A stretch of 64,000 nucleotides of DNA from Odiellus spinosus (taxonomy: Eukaryota; Arthropoda; Arachnida; Opiliones; Phalangiidae). The position numbers were made by a program, and so were the translations under genes. Position 1 is the stretch's first letter. Each line of letters opens with the position of its first letter. The stretch spans positions 620,001 through 684,000 of the forward strand of contig OY987232.1 in assembly GCA_963920705.1 (NCBI GenBank), in the 5' to 3' direction. This document shows positions 13,701 through 26,000 of the stretch, piece by piece. A model generated the notes under the pieces. That model had not been told where the DNA came from and ran no database searches. It saw nothing but the letters and a program-made list of their open reading frames with translations.

Positions 13701-14553
13701 TATTAAATTTCTGGATCAATACTTGGGAAATTGCTGGATCTATACTTGGGAAATTGGTTTATCTATACTTGAGAAATTTGTGAATCTATACTTGGGAAAA
13801 TTGTGAATCTATACTTGGGAAATTTGTGAATCTATGCTTGGGAAATTTGTGAATCTATACTTGGGAAATATGTGAATCTATACTTGGGAAATTTGTGAAT
13901 CTATACATGGTAAATTTGTGAATCTATACTTGGGAAATTTGTGAATCTATACTTGGGAAATTTGTGAATCTATACTTGAGAAATTTGTGAATCTAAACTT
14001 GGGAAATTGGTGGATCTATACTTGAGAAATTTGTGGATCTATACTTGGGAAATTGGTGGATCTATACTTGGGAAATTCGTGGATCTATACTTGGGAAATT
14101 TGTGAATCTATACTTGGGAAATTTGTGAATCTATACTTGGGAAATTTGTGAATCTATACTTGGGAAATTTGTGAATCTATACTTGGGAAATTGGTGGATC
14201 TATACTTGGGAAATTTGTGAATCTATACTTGAGAAATTTGTGAATCTATACTTGAGAAATTTGTGAGTCTAAACTTGGGAAATTGGTGGATCTATACTTG
14301 AGAAATTTGTGGATCTATACTTGGGAAATTGGTGGATCTATACTTGGGAAATTTGTGAATCTATACTTGGGAAATTGCTGGATCTATACTTGGGAAATTG
14401 GTTTATCTGTACTTGAGAAATTTGTGAATCTAAACTTGGGAAATTGGTGGATCTATACTTGAGAAATTTGTGGATCTATACTTGGGAAATTTGTGAATCT
14501 ATACTTGGGAAATTTGTGAATCTATACTTGGGAAATTTGTGAATCTATACTTG
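10701..14553 (+). repeat. Transition zone from type A to type B
   Basis: Satellite only, without a single dominant period. The landmark changes stepwise here: CTGGATAAATAC at 10675, CTGAATCAATAC at 11825, then CTGGATCAATAC (type B) at 13711. The first GTTTATCTGTACTTGAG monomer, the usual type B companion, appears at about 11872. The 11.1-11.6 kb part contains a short tandem repeat of a block with GTGAGTCTAAAC. Spacings between landmarks are 50 and 82 monomers. Confidence 0.8.
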
Positions 14554-14837
14554 AGAAATTTGTGAGTCTAAACTAGGGAAATTGGTGGATCTATACTTGA
14601 GAAATTTGTGGATCTATACTTGGGAAATTGGTGGATCTATACTTGGGAAATTTGTGAATCTATACTTGGGAAATATGTGAATCTATACTTGGAAAATTTG
14701 TGAATCTATACATGGTAAATTTGTGAATCTATACTTGGGAAATTTGTGAATATATACTTGGGAAATTTGAGAATCTATACTTGGGAAATTTGTGAATCTA
14801 TACTTGTGAAATTTGTGAATCTATACTTGGGAAATAT

Positions 14838-14952
14838 GTGAATCTATACTTGGGAACTTTGTGAATCTATACATGGTAAATTTCTGGATCAATACTTGGG
14901 AAATTGCTGGATCTATACTTGGGAAATTGGTTTATCTGTACTTGAGAAATTT
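14838..14952 (+). repeat. Type B landmark cassette (example)
   Basis: Five monomers: GGGAACTTT, CATGGTAAATTT, CTGGATCAATAC, CTGGATCTATAC, then GTTTATCTGTACTTGAG. CTGGATC starts for type B are 11825 (CTGAATC), 13711, 14884, 16172, 17460, 18978, 24727 (CTGAATC), 26682, 29854, 33348, 35371 (hybrid), 37763, 39120, 40454, 43904, 45376, 46457, 49217, 52966, 53748, 54967, 56024, 57380, 57955, 59266, 60254, 61450 and 62506. At 59266 the two companion monomers are missing and consensus monomers follow. Confidence 0.9.
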
Positions 14953-17216
14953 GTGAATCTAAACTTGGGAAATTGGTGGATCTATACTTGAGAAATTTGT
15001 GGATCTATACTTGGGAAATTTGTGAATCTATACTTGGGAAATTTGTGAATCTATACTTGGGAAATTTGTGAATCTATACTTGAGAAATTTGTGAATCTAA
15101 ACTTGAGAAATTTGTTGATCTATACTTGGGAAATTGGTGGATCTATACTTGGGAAATTTGTGAATCTATACTTGGGAAATATGTGAATCTATACTTGGGA
15201 AATTTGTGAATCTATACATGGTAAATTTGTGAATCTATACTTGGGAAATTGGTGGATCTATACTTGAGAAATTTGTGGATCTATACTTGGGAAATTGGTG
15301 GATCTATACTTGGGAAATTCGTGGATCTATACTTGGGAAATTTGTGAATCTATACTTGGGAAATTGGTGAATCTATACTTGGGAAATTGGTGGATCTATA
15401 CTTGGGAAATTGTTGGATCTATACTTGAGAAATTGTTGGATCTATACTAGGGAAATTTGTGAATCTATACTTGGGAAAATTGTGAATCTATACTTGGGAA
15501 ATTTGTGAATCTATACTTGGGAAATTTGTGAATCTATGCTTGGGAAATTTGTGAATCTATACTTGGGAAATTTGTGAATCTATACTTGGGAAATTTGTGA
15601 ATTTATACTTGAGAAATTTGTGAATCTAAACTTGGGAAATTTGTGAATCTATACTTGGGAAATTTGTGAATCTATACTTGAGAAATTTGTGAGTCTAAAC
15701 TTGGGAAATTGGTGGATCTATACTTGAGAAATTTGTGGATCTATACTTGGGAAATTGGTGGATCTATACTTGGGAAATTTGTGAATCTATACTTGGGAAA
15801 TATGTGAATCTATACTTGGAAAATTTGTGAATCTATACTTGAGAAATTTGTGAGTCTAAACTTGGGAAATTGGTGGATCTATACTTGAGAAATTTGTGGA
15901 TCTATACTTGGGAAATTGGTGGATCTATACTTGGGAAATTTGTGAATCTATACTTGGGAAATATGTGAATCTATACTTGGAAAATTTGTGAATCTATACA
16001 TGGTAAATTTGTGAATCTATACTTGGGAAATTTGTGAATATATACTTGGGAAATTTGAGAATCTATACTTGGGAAATTTGTGAATCTATACTTGTGAAAT
16101 TTGTGAATCTATGCTTGGGAAATATGTGAATCTATACTTGGGAACTTTGTGAATCTATACATGGTAAATTTCTGGATCAATACTTGGGAAATTGCTGGAT
16201 CTATACTTGGGAAATTGGTTTATCTGTACTTGAGAAATTTGTGAATCTAAACTTGGTAAATTGGTGGATCTATACTTGAGAAATTTGTGGATCTATACTT
16301 GGGAAATTTGTGAATCTATACTTGGGAAATTTGTGAATCTATACTTGGGAAATTTGTGAATCTATACTTGAGAAATTTGTGAATCTAAACTTGAGAAATT
16401 TGTGGATCTATACTTGGGAAATTGGTGGATCTATACTTGGGAAATTTGTGAATCTATACTTGGGAAATATGTGAATCTATACTTGGGAAATTTGTGAATC
16501 TATACATGGTAAATTTGTGAATCTATACTTGGGAAATTGGTGGATCTATACTTGAGAAATTTGTGGATCTATACTTGGGAAATTGGTGGATCTATACTTG
16601 GGAAATTCGTGGATCTATACTTGGGAAATTTGTGAATCTATACTTGGGAAATTGGTGAATCTATACTTGGGAAATTGGTGGATCTATACTTGGGAAATTG
16701 TTGGATCTATACTTGAGAAATTGTTGGATCTATACTAGGGAAATTTGTGAATCTATACTTGGGAAAATTGTGAATCTATACTTGGGAAATTTGTGAATCT
16801 ATACTTGGGAAATTTGTGAATCTATGCTTGGGAAATTTGTGAATCTATACTTGGGAAATTTGTGAATCTATACTTGGGAAATTTGTGAATCTATACTTGA
16901 GAAATTTGTGAGTCTAAACTTGGGAAATTGGGGGATCTATACTTGAGAAATTTGTGGATCTATACTTGGGAAATTGGTGGATCTATACTTGGGAAATTTG
17001 TGAATCTATACTTGGGAAATATGTGAATCTATACTTGGGAAATTTGTGAATCTATACATGGTAAATTTGTGAATCTATACTTGGGAAATTTGTGAATCTA
17101 TACTTGGGAAATTTGTGAATCTAAACTTGGGAAATTGGTTAATCTAAACTTGGGAAATTTGTGAATCTATACTTGGGAAATTTGTGAATCTATACTTGGG
17201 AAATTTGTGAATCTAA

Positions 17217-18093
17217 ACTTGAGAAATTTGTGAGTCTATACTTGGGAAATATGTGAATCTATACTTGAGAAATTTGTGGATCTATACTTGGGAAATTGGT
17301 GGATCTATACTTGGGAAATTCGTGGATCTATACTTGGGAAATTTGTGAATCTATACTTGGGAAATTTGTGAATCTATACTTGTGAAATTTGTGAATCTAT
17401 ACTTGGGAAATATGTGAATCTATACTTGGGAACTTTGTGAATCTATACATGGTAAATTTCTGGATCAATACTTGGGAAATTGCTGGATCTATACTTGGGA
17501 AATTGGTTTATCTGTACTTGAGAAATTTGTGAATCTAAACTTGGGAAATTGGTGGATCTATACTTGAGAAATTTGTGGATCTATACTTGGGAAATTTGTG
17601 AATCTATACTTGGGAAATTTGTGAATCTATACTTGGGAAATTGTTGGATCTATACTTGAGAAATTGTTGGATCTATACTAGGGAAATTTGTGAATCTATA
17701 CATGGGAAAATTGTGAATCTATACTTGGGAAATTTGTGAATCTATGCTTGGGAAATTTGTGAATCTATACTTGGGAAATTTGTGAATCTATACTTGGGAA
17801 ATTTGTGAATCTATACTTGGGAAATTTGTGAATTTATACTTGAGAAATTTGTGAATCTAAACTTGGGAAATTGGTGGATCTATACTTGGGAAATTGGTGG
17901 ATCTATACTTGGGAAATTCGTGGATCTATACTTGGGAAATTTGTGAATCTATACTTGGGAAATTGGTGGATCTATACTTGGGAAATTGTTGGATCTATAC
18001 TTGAGAAATTGTTGGATCTATACTAGGGAAATTTGTGAATCTATACTTGGGAAAATTGTGAATCTATACTTGGGAAATTTGTGAATCTATACT
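17217..18093 (+). repeat. 877-bp block, copy 1 of 3
   Basis: I found no difference by eye between this block, the one 1518 bp downstream (18735-19611) and the one at 38877-39753. It includes the GTGAGTCTATAC monomer, a type B landmark (17460), the TATACATGGG monomer near 17700 and ACTAGGG monomers. At 18094 copy 1 has A (ACTAGGG) where the third copy has T. Confidence 0.88.
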
Positions 18094-18734
18094 AGGGAAA
18101 TTTGTGAATCTATACTTGGGAAATTTGTGAATCTATACTTGGGAAATTGTTGGATCTATACTTGAGAAATTGTTGGATCTATACTAGGGAAATTTGTGAA
18201 TCTATACTTGGGAAAATTGTGAATCTATACTTGGGAAATTTGTGAATCTATACTTGGGAAATTTGTGAATCTATGCTTGGGAAATTTGTGAATCTATACT
18301 TGGGAAATTTGTGAATCTATACTTGGGAAATTTGTGAATCTATACTTGAGAAATTTGTGAGTCTAAACTTGGGAAATTGGTGGATCTATACTTGAGAAAT
18401 TTGTGGATCTATACTTGGGAAATTGGTGGATCTATACTTGGGAAATTTGTGAATCTATACTTGGGAAATATGTGAATCTATACTTGGGAAATTTGTGAAT
18501 CTATACATGGTAAATTTGTGAATCTATACTTGGGAAATTTGTGAATCTATACTTGGGAAATTTGTGAATCTAAACTTGGGAAATTGGTTAATCTAAACTT
18601 GGGAAATTTGTGAATCTATACTTGGGAAATTTGTGAATCTATACTTGGGAAATTTGTGAATCTAAACTTGGGAAATTGGTGGATCTATACTTGGGAAATT
18701 TGTGAATCTATACTTGGGAAATTTGTGAATCTAT

Positions 18735-19611
18735 ACTTGAGAAATTTGTGAGTCTATACTTGGGAAATATGTGAATCTATACTTGAGAAATTTGTGGATC
18801 TATACTTGGGAAATTGGTGGATCTATACTTGGGAAATTCGTGGATCTATACTTGGGAAATTTGTGAATCTATACTTGGGAAATTTGTGAATCTATACTTG
18901 TGAAATTTGTGAATCTATACTTGGGAAATATGTGAATCTATACTTGGGAACTTTGTGAATCTATACATGGTAAATTTCTGGATCAATACTTGGGAAATTG
19001 CTGGATCTATACTTGGGAAATTGGTTTATCTGTACTTGAGAAATTTGTGAATCTAAACTTGGGAAATTGGTGGATCTATACTTGAGAAATTTGTGGATCT
19101 ATACTTGGGAAATTTGTGAATCTATACTTGGGAAATTTGTGAATCTATACTTGGGAAATTGTTGGATCTATACTTGAGAAATTGTTGGATCTATACTAGG
19201 GAAATTTGTGAATCTATACATGGGAAAATTGTGAATCTATACTTGGGAAATTTGTGAATCTATGCTTGGGAAATTTGTGAATCTATACTTGGGAAATTTG
19301 TGAATCTATACTTGGGAAATTTGTGAATCTATACTTGGGAAATTTGTGAATTTATACTTGAGAAATTTGTGAATCTAAACTTGGGAAATTGGTGGATCTA
19401 TACTTGGGAAATTGGTGGATCTATACTTGGGAAATTCGTGGATCTATACTTGGGAAATTTGTGAATCTATACTTGGGAAATTGGTGGATCTATACTTGGG
19501 AAATTGTTGGATCTATACTTGAGAAATTGTTGGATCTATACTAGGGAAATTTGTGAATCTATACTTGGGAAAATTGTGAATCTATACTTGGGAAATTTGT
19601 GAATCTATACT
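18735..19611 (+). repeat. 877-bp block, copy 2 of 3
   Basis: Tandem neighbour of 17217-18093 at exactly 66 monomers. It continues to match copy 1 through the ACTAGGG monomer at 19611. Copy 1 then goes on to another ACTTGGG monomer and this copy to TATGCTTGGG. Confidence 0.88.
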
Positions 19612-19620
19612 AGGGAAATT

Positions 19621-21282
19621 TGTGAATCTATGCTTGGGAAATTTGTGAATCTATACTTGGGAAATTTGTGAATCTATACTTGGGAAATTTGTGAATTTAT
19701 ACTTGAGAAATTTGTGAATCTAAACTTGGGAAATTTGTGAATCTATACTTGGGAAATTTGTGAATCTAAACTTGGGAAATTGGTGGATCTATACTTGGGA
19801 AATTTGTGAATCTATACTTGGGAAATTTGTGAATCTATACTTGAGAAATTTGTGAGTCTAAACTTGGGAAATTGGTGGATCTATACTTGAGAAATTTGTG
19901 GATCTATACTTGGGAAATTGGTGGATCTATACTTGGGAAATTTGTGAATCTATACATGGTAAATTTGTGAATCTATACTTGGGAAATTTGTGAATCTATA
20001 CTTGGGAAATTTGTGAATCTAAACTTGGGAAATTGGTTAATCTATACTTGGGAAATTTGTGAATCTATACTTGGGAAATTTGTGAACCTAAACTTGGGAA
20101 ATTGGTGCATCTATACTTGGGAAATTTGTGAATCTATACTTGGGAAATTTGTGAATCTATACTTGAGAAATTTGTGAGTCTAAACTTGGGAAATTGGTGG
20201 ATCTATACTTGAGAAATTTGTGGATCTATACTTGGGAAATTGGTGGATCTATACTTGGGAAATTCGTGGATCTATACTTGGGAAATTTGTGAATCTATAC
20301 TTGGGAAATTGGTGGATCCATACTTGGGAAATTGTTGGATCTATACTTGAGAAATTGTTGGATCTATACTAGGGAAATTAGTGGATCTATACTTGAGAAA
20401 TTTGTGAATCTAAACTTGGGAAATTGGTGGATCTATACTTGAGAAATTTGTGGATCTATACTTGGGAAATTGGTGGATCTATACTTGGGAAATTCGTGGA
20501 TCTATACTTGGGAAATTTGTGAATCTATACTTGGGAAATTGGTGGATCTATACTTGGGAAATTGTTGGATCTATACTTGAGAAATTGTTGGATCTATACT
20601 AGGGAAATTTGTGAATCTATACTTGGGAAAATTGTGAATCTATACTTGGGAAATTTGTGAATCTATGCTTGGGAAATTGGTGGATCTATACTTGGGAAAT
20701 TTGTGAATCTATACTTGGGAAATTGCTGGATCTATACTTGGGAAATTGGTTTATCTGTACTTGAGAAATTTGTGAATCTAAACTTGGGAAATTGGTGGAT
20801 CTATACTTGAGAAATTTGTGGATCTATTTGGGAAATTTGTGAATCTATACTTGGGAAATTTGTGAATCTATACTTGGGAAATTTGTGAATCTATACTTGA
20901 GAAATTTGTGAGTCTAAACTTGGGAAATTGCTGGATCTATACTTGGGAAATTGGTTTATCTGTACTTGAGAAATTTGTGAATCTAAACTTGGGAAATTGG
21001 TGGATCTATACTTGGGAAATTTGTGAATCTATACTTGGGAAATTTGTGAATCTATACTTGAGAAATTTGTGAGTCTAAACTTGGGAAATTGGTGGATCTA
21101 TACTTGAGAAATTTGTGGATCTATACTTGGGAAATTGGTGGATCTATACTTGGGAAATTTGTGAATCTATACATGGTAAATTTGTGAATCTATACTTGGG
21201 AAATTTGTGAATCTATACTTGGGAAATTTGTGAATCTAAACTTGGGAAATTGGTTAATCTATACTTGGGAAATTTGTGAATC
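19621..21282 (+). repeat. 54-monomer-type block, first occurrence
   Basis: Satellite only. It introduces monomers later typical of 27.5-33 and 40-43.6 kb: GTTAATC (about 20035), GAACCTAAAC followed by GTGCATC (20105), and a GGATCC monomer (20314). There is no landmark between 18978 and 21368. GTTTATCTGTAC monomers occur twice within about 210 bp near 20750 and 20955. Confidence 0.85.
20818..20838 (+). other. 21-bp monomer, two-base deletion, copy 1 of 3
   Basis: Reads GTGGATCTATTTGGG, missing the AC of CTATACTTGGG. The same form is at 28384 and 31717. The equivalent monomer is full length in sister units near 29604, 32955 and 42248, so the deletion marks one lineage of this unit. Confidence 0.92.
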
Positions 21283-21482
21283 TATACTTGGGAAATTTGT
21301 GAATCTATACTTGGGAAATATGTGAATCTATACTTGGGAACTTTGTGAATCTATACATGGTAAATTTCTGGATCTATACTTGGGAAATTGCTGGATCTAT
21401 ACTTGGGAAATTGGTGGATCTATACTTGAGAAATTTGTGAATCTAAACTTGGGAAATTGGTGGATCTATACTTGAGAAATTT

Positions 21483-21506
21483 GTGAAATCTTTACTTGGG
21501 AAATTT
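21483..21506 (+). other. 24-bp monomer, copy 3 of 3
   Basis: Same inserted form as 7821, exactly 13,662 bp (594 monomers) downstream. It anchors the left part of the long segmental duplication. Confidence 0.92.
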
Positions 21507-22081
21507 GTGAATCTGTACTTGGGAAATTTGTGAATCTAAACTTGAGAAATTGGTGGATCTATACTTGGGAACTTTGTGAAACTATACTTGGGAAATTTGT
21601 GAATCTATACTTGGGAAATATGTGAATCTATACTTGGGAACTTTGTGAATCTATACATGGTAAATTTCTGGATCTATACTTGGGAAATTGCTGGATCTAT
21701 ACTTGGGAAATTGGTGGATCTATGCTTGGGAAATTTGTGAATCTATACTTGGGAAATATGTGAATCTATACTTGTGAAATTTGTGAATCTATACATGGTA
21801 AATTTGTGAATCTATACTTGGGAAATTTGTGAATCTATACTTGGGAAATTTGAGAATCTATGCTTGGGAAATTTGTGAATCTATACTTGTGAAATTTGTG
21901 AATCTACACTTGGAAAATTTGTGAATCTATACTTGGGAAATTTGTGAATCTATACTTGGGAAATTTGTGAATCTATACTTGGGAAATTTGTGAATCTAAA
22001 CTTGGGAAATTTTTGGATCTATACTTGGGAAATTTGTGAAACTATACTTGGGAAATTTGTGAATCTAAACTTGGGAAATTG

Positions 22082-23001
22082 GTGGATCTATACTTGGGAA
22101 ATTAGTGGATCTATACTTGGGAAATTTGTGAATCTATACTTGGGAAAATTGTGAATCTATACTTGGGAAATTTGTGAATCTATACTTGGGAAATTTGTGA
22201 ATCTATACTTGGGAAATTTGTGAATCTATACTTGAGAAATTTGTGAATCTATACTTGGGAAATTGGTGGATCTATACTTGAGAAATTTGTGGATCTATAC
22301 TTGGGAAATTGGTGGATCTATACTTGGGAAATTCGTGGATCTATACTTGGGAAATTTGTGAATCTATACTTGGGAAATTGGTGGATCCATACTTGGGAAA
22401 TTGTTGGATCTATACTTGAGAAATTGTTGGATCTATACTAGGGAAATTAGTGGATCTATACTTGGGAAATTTGTGAATCTATACTTGGGAAAATTGTGAA
22501 TCTATACTTGGGAAATTTGTGAATCTATGCTTGGGAAATTTGTGGATCTATACTTGGGAAATTAGTGGATCTATACTTGGGAAATTTGTGAATCTATACT
22601 TGGGAAAATTGTGAATCTATACTTGGGAAATTTGTGAATCTATACTTGGGAAATTTGTGAATCTATACTTGGGAAATTTGTGAATCTATACTTGAGAAAT
22701 TTGTGAATCTATACTTGGGAAATTGGTGGATCTATACTTGAGAAATTTGTGGATCTATACTTGGGAAATTGGTGGATCTATACTTGGGAAATTCGTGGAT
22801 CTATACTTGGGAAATTTGTGAATCTATACTTGGGAAATTGGTGGATCCATACTTGGGAAATTGTTGGATCTATACTTGAGAAATTGTTGGATCTATACTA
22901 GGGAAATTAGTGGATCTATACTTGGGAAATTTGTGAATCTATACTTGGGAAAATTGTGAATCTATACTTGGGAAATTTGTGAATCTATGCTTGGGAAATT
23001 T
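22082..23001 (+). repeat. 460-bp perfect-looking tandem duplication
   Basis: Two copies of 20 monomers, 22082-22541 and 22542-23001. The GGATCC monomer is duplicated at 22383 and 22843, exactly 460 bp apart. I see no substitution between the copies by eye. The block is single in the matching place of 7621-14553, so it arose after the long duplication, or a copy was lost from the left partner. Confidence 0.9.
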
Positions 23002-26000
23002 GTGAATCTATACTTGGGAAATTTGTGAATCTATACTTGGGAAATTTGTGAATCTATACTTGGGAAATTTGTGAATCTATACTTGGGAAATTTGTGAATC
23101 TATACTTGGGAAATTTGTGAATCTAAACTTGGGAAATTGGTGGATCTATACTTGGGAAATTTGTGAATCTATACTTGGGAAATTTGTGAATCTATACTTG
23201 AGAAATTTGTGAATCTAAACTTGGGAAATTGGTGGATCTATACTTGAGAAATTTGTGGATCTATACTTGGGAAATTGGTGGATCTATACTTGGGAAATTT
23301 GTGAATCTATACTTGGGAAATATGTGAATCTATACTTGGGAAATTTGTGAATCTATACATGGTAAATTTGTGAATCTATACTTGGGAAATTTGTGAATCT
23401 ATACTTGGGAAATTTGAGAATCTATACTTGGGAAATTTGTGAATCTATACTTGTGAAATTTGTGAATCTATACTTGGGAAATATGTGAATCTATACTTGG
23501 GAACTTTGTGAATCTATTCATGGTAAATTTCTGGATAAATACTTGGGAAATTCGTGGATCTATACTTGGGAAATTTGTGAATCTATACTTGGGAAATTGG
23601 TGGATCTATACTTGGGAAATTGTTGGATCTATACTAGGGAAATTTGTGAATCTATACTTGGGAAAATTGTGAATCTATACTTGGGAAATTTGTGAATCTA
23701 TGCTTGGGAAATTTGTGAATCTATACTTGGGAAATTTGTGAATCTATACTTTTGAAATTTGTGAATCTATACTTGGGAAATTTGTGAATTTATACTTGAG
23801 AAATTTGTGAATCTAAACTTGGGAAATTGGTGGATCTATAATTGAGAAATTTGTGGATCTATACTTGGGAAATTGGTGGATCTATACTTGGGAAATTTGT
23901 GAATCTATACTTGGGAAATATGTGAATCTATACTTGGGAAATTTGTGAATCTATACTTGGGAAATTTGTGAATCTATACTTGGGAAATTTGTGAATCTAT
24001 ACTTGGGAAATTTGTGAATCTAAACTTGGGAAATTGGTGGATCTATACTTGGGAAATTTGTGAATCTATACTTGGGAAATTTGTGAATCTATACTTGAGA
24101 AATTTGTGAGTCTAAACTTGGGAAATTGGTGGATCTATACTTGAGAAATTTGTGGATCTATACTTGGGAAATTGGTGGATCTATACTTGGGAAATTTGTG
24201 AATCTATACTTGGGAAATATGTGAATCTATACTTGGGAAATTTGTGAATCTATACATGGTAAATTTGTGAATCTATACTTGGGAAATTTGTGAATCTATA
24301 CTTGGGAAATTTGTGAATCTAAACTTGGGAAATTGGTGGATCTATACTTGGGAAATTTGTGAATCTATACTTGGGAAATTTGTGAATCTATACTTGAGAA
24401 ATTTGTGAGTCTAAACTTGGGAAATTGGTGGATCTATACTTGAGAAATTTGTGGATCTATACTTGGGAAATTGGTGGATCTATACTTGGGAAATTTGTGA
24501 ACCTATACTTGGGAAATATGTGAATCTATACTTGGGAAATTTGTGAATCTATACATGGTAAATTTGTGAATCTATACTTGGGAAATTTGTGAATTTATAC
24601 TTGGGAAATTTGAGAATCTATACTTGGGAAATTTGTGAATCTATACTTGTGAAATTTGTGAATCTATACTTGGGAAATATGTGAATCTATACTTGGGAAC
24701 TTTGTGAATCTATACATGGTAAATTTCTGAATCAATACTTGGGAAATTGCTGGATCTATACTTGGGAAATTGGTTTATCTGTACTTGAGAAATTTGTGAA
24801 TCTAAACTTGGGAAATTGGTGGATCTATACTTGAGAAATTTGTGGATCTATACTTGGGAAATTTGTGAATCTATACTTGGGAAATTTGTGAATCTATACT
24901 TGGGAAATTTGTGAATCTATACTTGAGAAATTTGTGAATCTAAACTTGGGAAATTGGTGGATCTATACTTGAGAAATTTGTGAAACTATACTTGGGAAAT
25001 TTGTGAATCTATACTTGGGAAATTGGTGGATCTATACTTGGGAAATTGTTGGATCTATACTTGAGAAATTGTCGGATCTATACTAGGGAAATTTGTGAAT
25101 CTATACTTGGGAAAATTGTGAATCTATACTTGGGAAATTTGTGAATCTATGCTTGGGAAATTTGTGAATCTATACTTGGGAAATTTGTGAATCTATACTT
25201 GGGAAATTTTTGAATCTATACTTGGGAAATTTGTGAATTTATACTTGAGAAATTTGTGAATCTAAACTTGGGAAATTGGTGGATCTATACTTGAGAAATT
25301 TGTGGATCTATGCTTGGGAAATATGTGAATCTATACTTGTGAAATTTGTGAATCTATACATGGTAAATTTGTGAATCTATACATGGTAAATTTGTGAATC
25401 TATACTTGGGAAATTTGTGAATCTATACTTGGGAAATTTGAGAATCTATGCTTGGGAAATTTGTGAATCTATACTTGTGAAATTTGTGAATCTACACTTG
25501 GAAAATTTGTGAATCTATACTTGGGAAATTTGTGAATCTATACTTGGGAAATTTGTGAATCTATACTTGGGAAATTTGTGAATCTAAACTTGGGAAATTT
25601 TTGGATCTATACTTGGGAAATTTGTGAAACTATACTTGGGAAATTTGTGAATCTAAACTTGGGAAATTGGTGGATCTATACTTGGGAAATTAGTGGATCT
25701 ATACTTGGGAAATTTGTGAATCTATACTTGGGAAAATTGTGAATCTATACTTGGGAAATTTGTGAATCTATACTTGGGAAATTTGTGAATCTATACTTGG
25801 GAAATTTGTGAATCTATACTTGAGAAATTTGTGGATCTATACTTGGGAAATTGGTGGATCTATACTTGGGAAATTCGTGGATCTATACTTGGGAAATTTG
25901 TGAATCTATACTTGGGAAATTGGTGGATCCATACTTGGGAAATTGTTGGATCTATACTTGAGAAATTGTTGGATCTATACTTGGGAAATTTGTGAAACTA

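Larger units (their letters stand above)
7621..14553 (+). repeat. Long segmental duplication, left copy (6.9 kb)
   Basis: This block recurs at 21283-27547 in the same order. Offsets step from 13662 bp (7821 to 21483) to 12856 (10661 to 23517), 12902 (11828 to 24730), 12971 (13714 to 26685) and 12994 (14401 to 27395). Each step is a whole number of monomers apart from the one inserted base. Shared rare markers include the 24-bp monomer, TTCATGG at 10661, CTGGATAAATAC at 10675, CTGAATCAATAC at 11825 and CATATTAAATTT just before 13711. The left edge is a GAAACT/GAATCT difference. The right edge is a G/A difference at 14554 against 27548. The left copy holds 29 more monomers net. Confidence 0.9.
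14554..19620 (+). repeat. Type B domain with 56- and 66-monomer units
   Basis: Type B landmarks at 14884, 16172, 17460 and 18978, spaced 1288, 1288 and 1518 bp (56, 56 and 66 monomers). Bases near 14543-15600 match near 15831-16888 at 1288 bp. After 16172 the second 56-monomer unit switches to a different monomer order, which becomes the 66-monomer unit. Only satellite monomers are present. Confidence 0.85.
18960..21318 (+). repeat. 2.4-kb duplication, left copy
   Basis: Recurs at 29836-32217. The offset is 10876 bp at the type B landmark (18978 to 29854) and 10899 bp from GTGCATC onward (20105 to 31004), so one monomer was gained. Shared markers are the GGATCC monomer (20314, 31213), the 2-bp deletion monomer (20818, 31717) and CATGG (21172, 32071). 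The copies part at 21319, where the left copy enters an AAATAT monomer. Confidence 0.85.
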
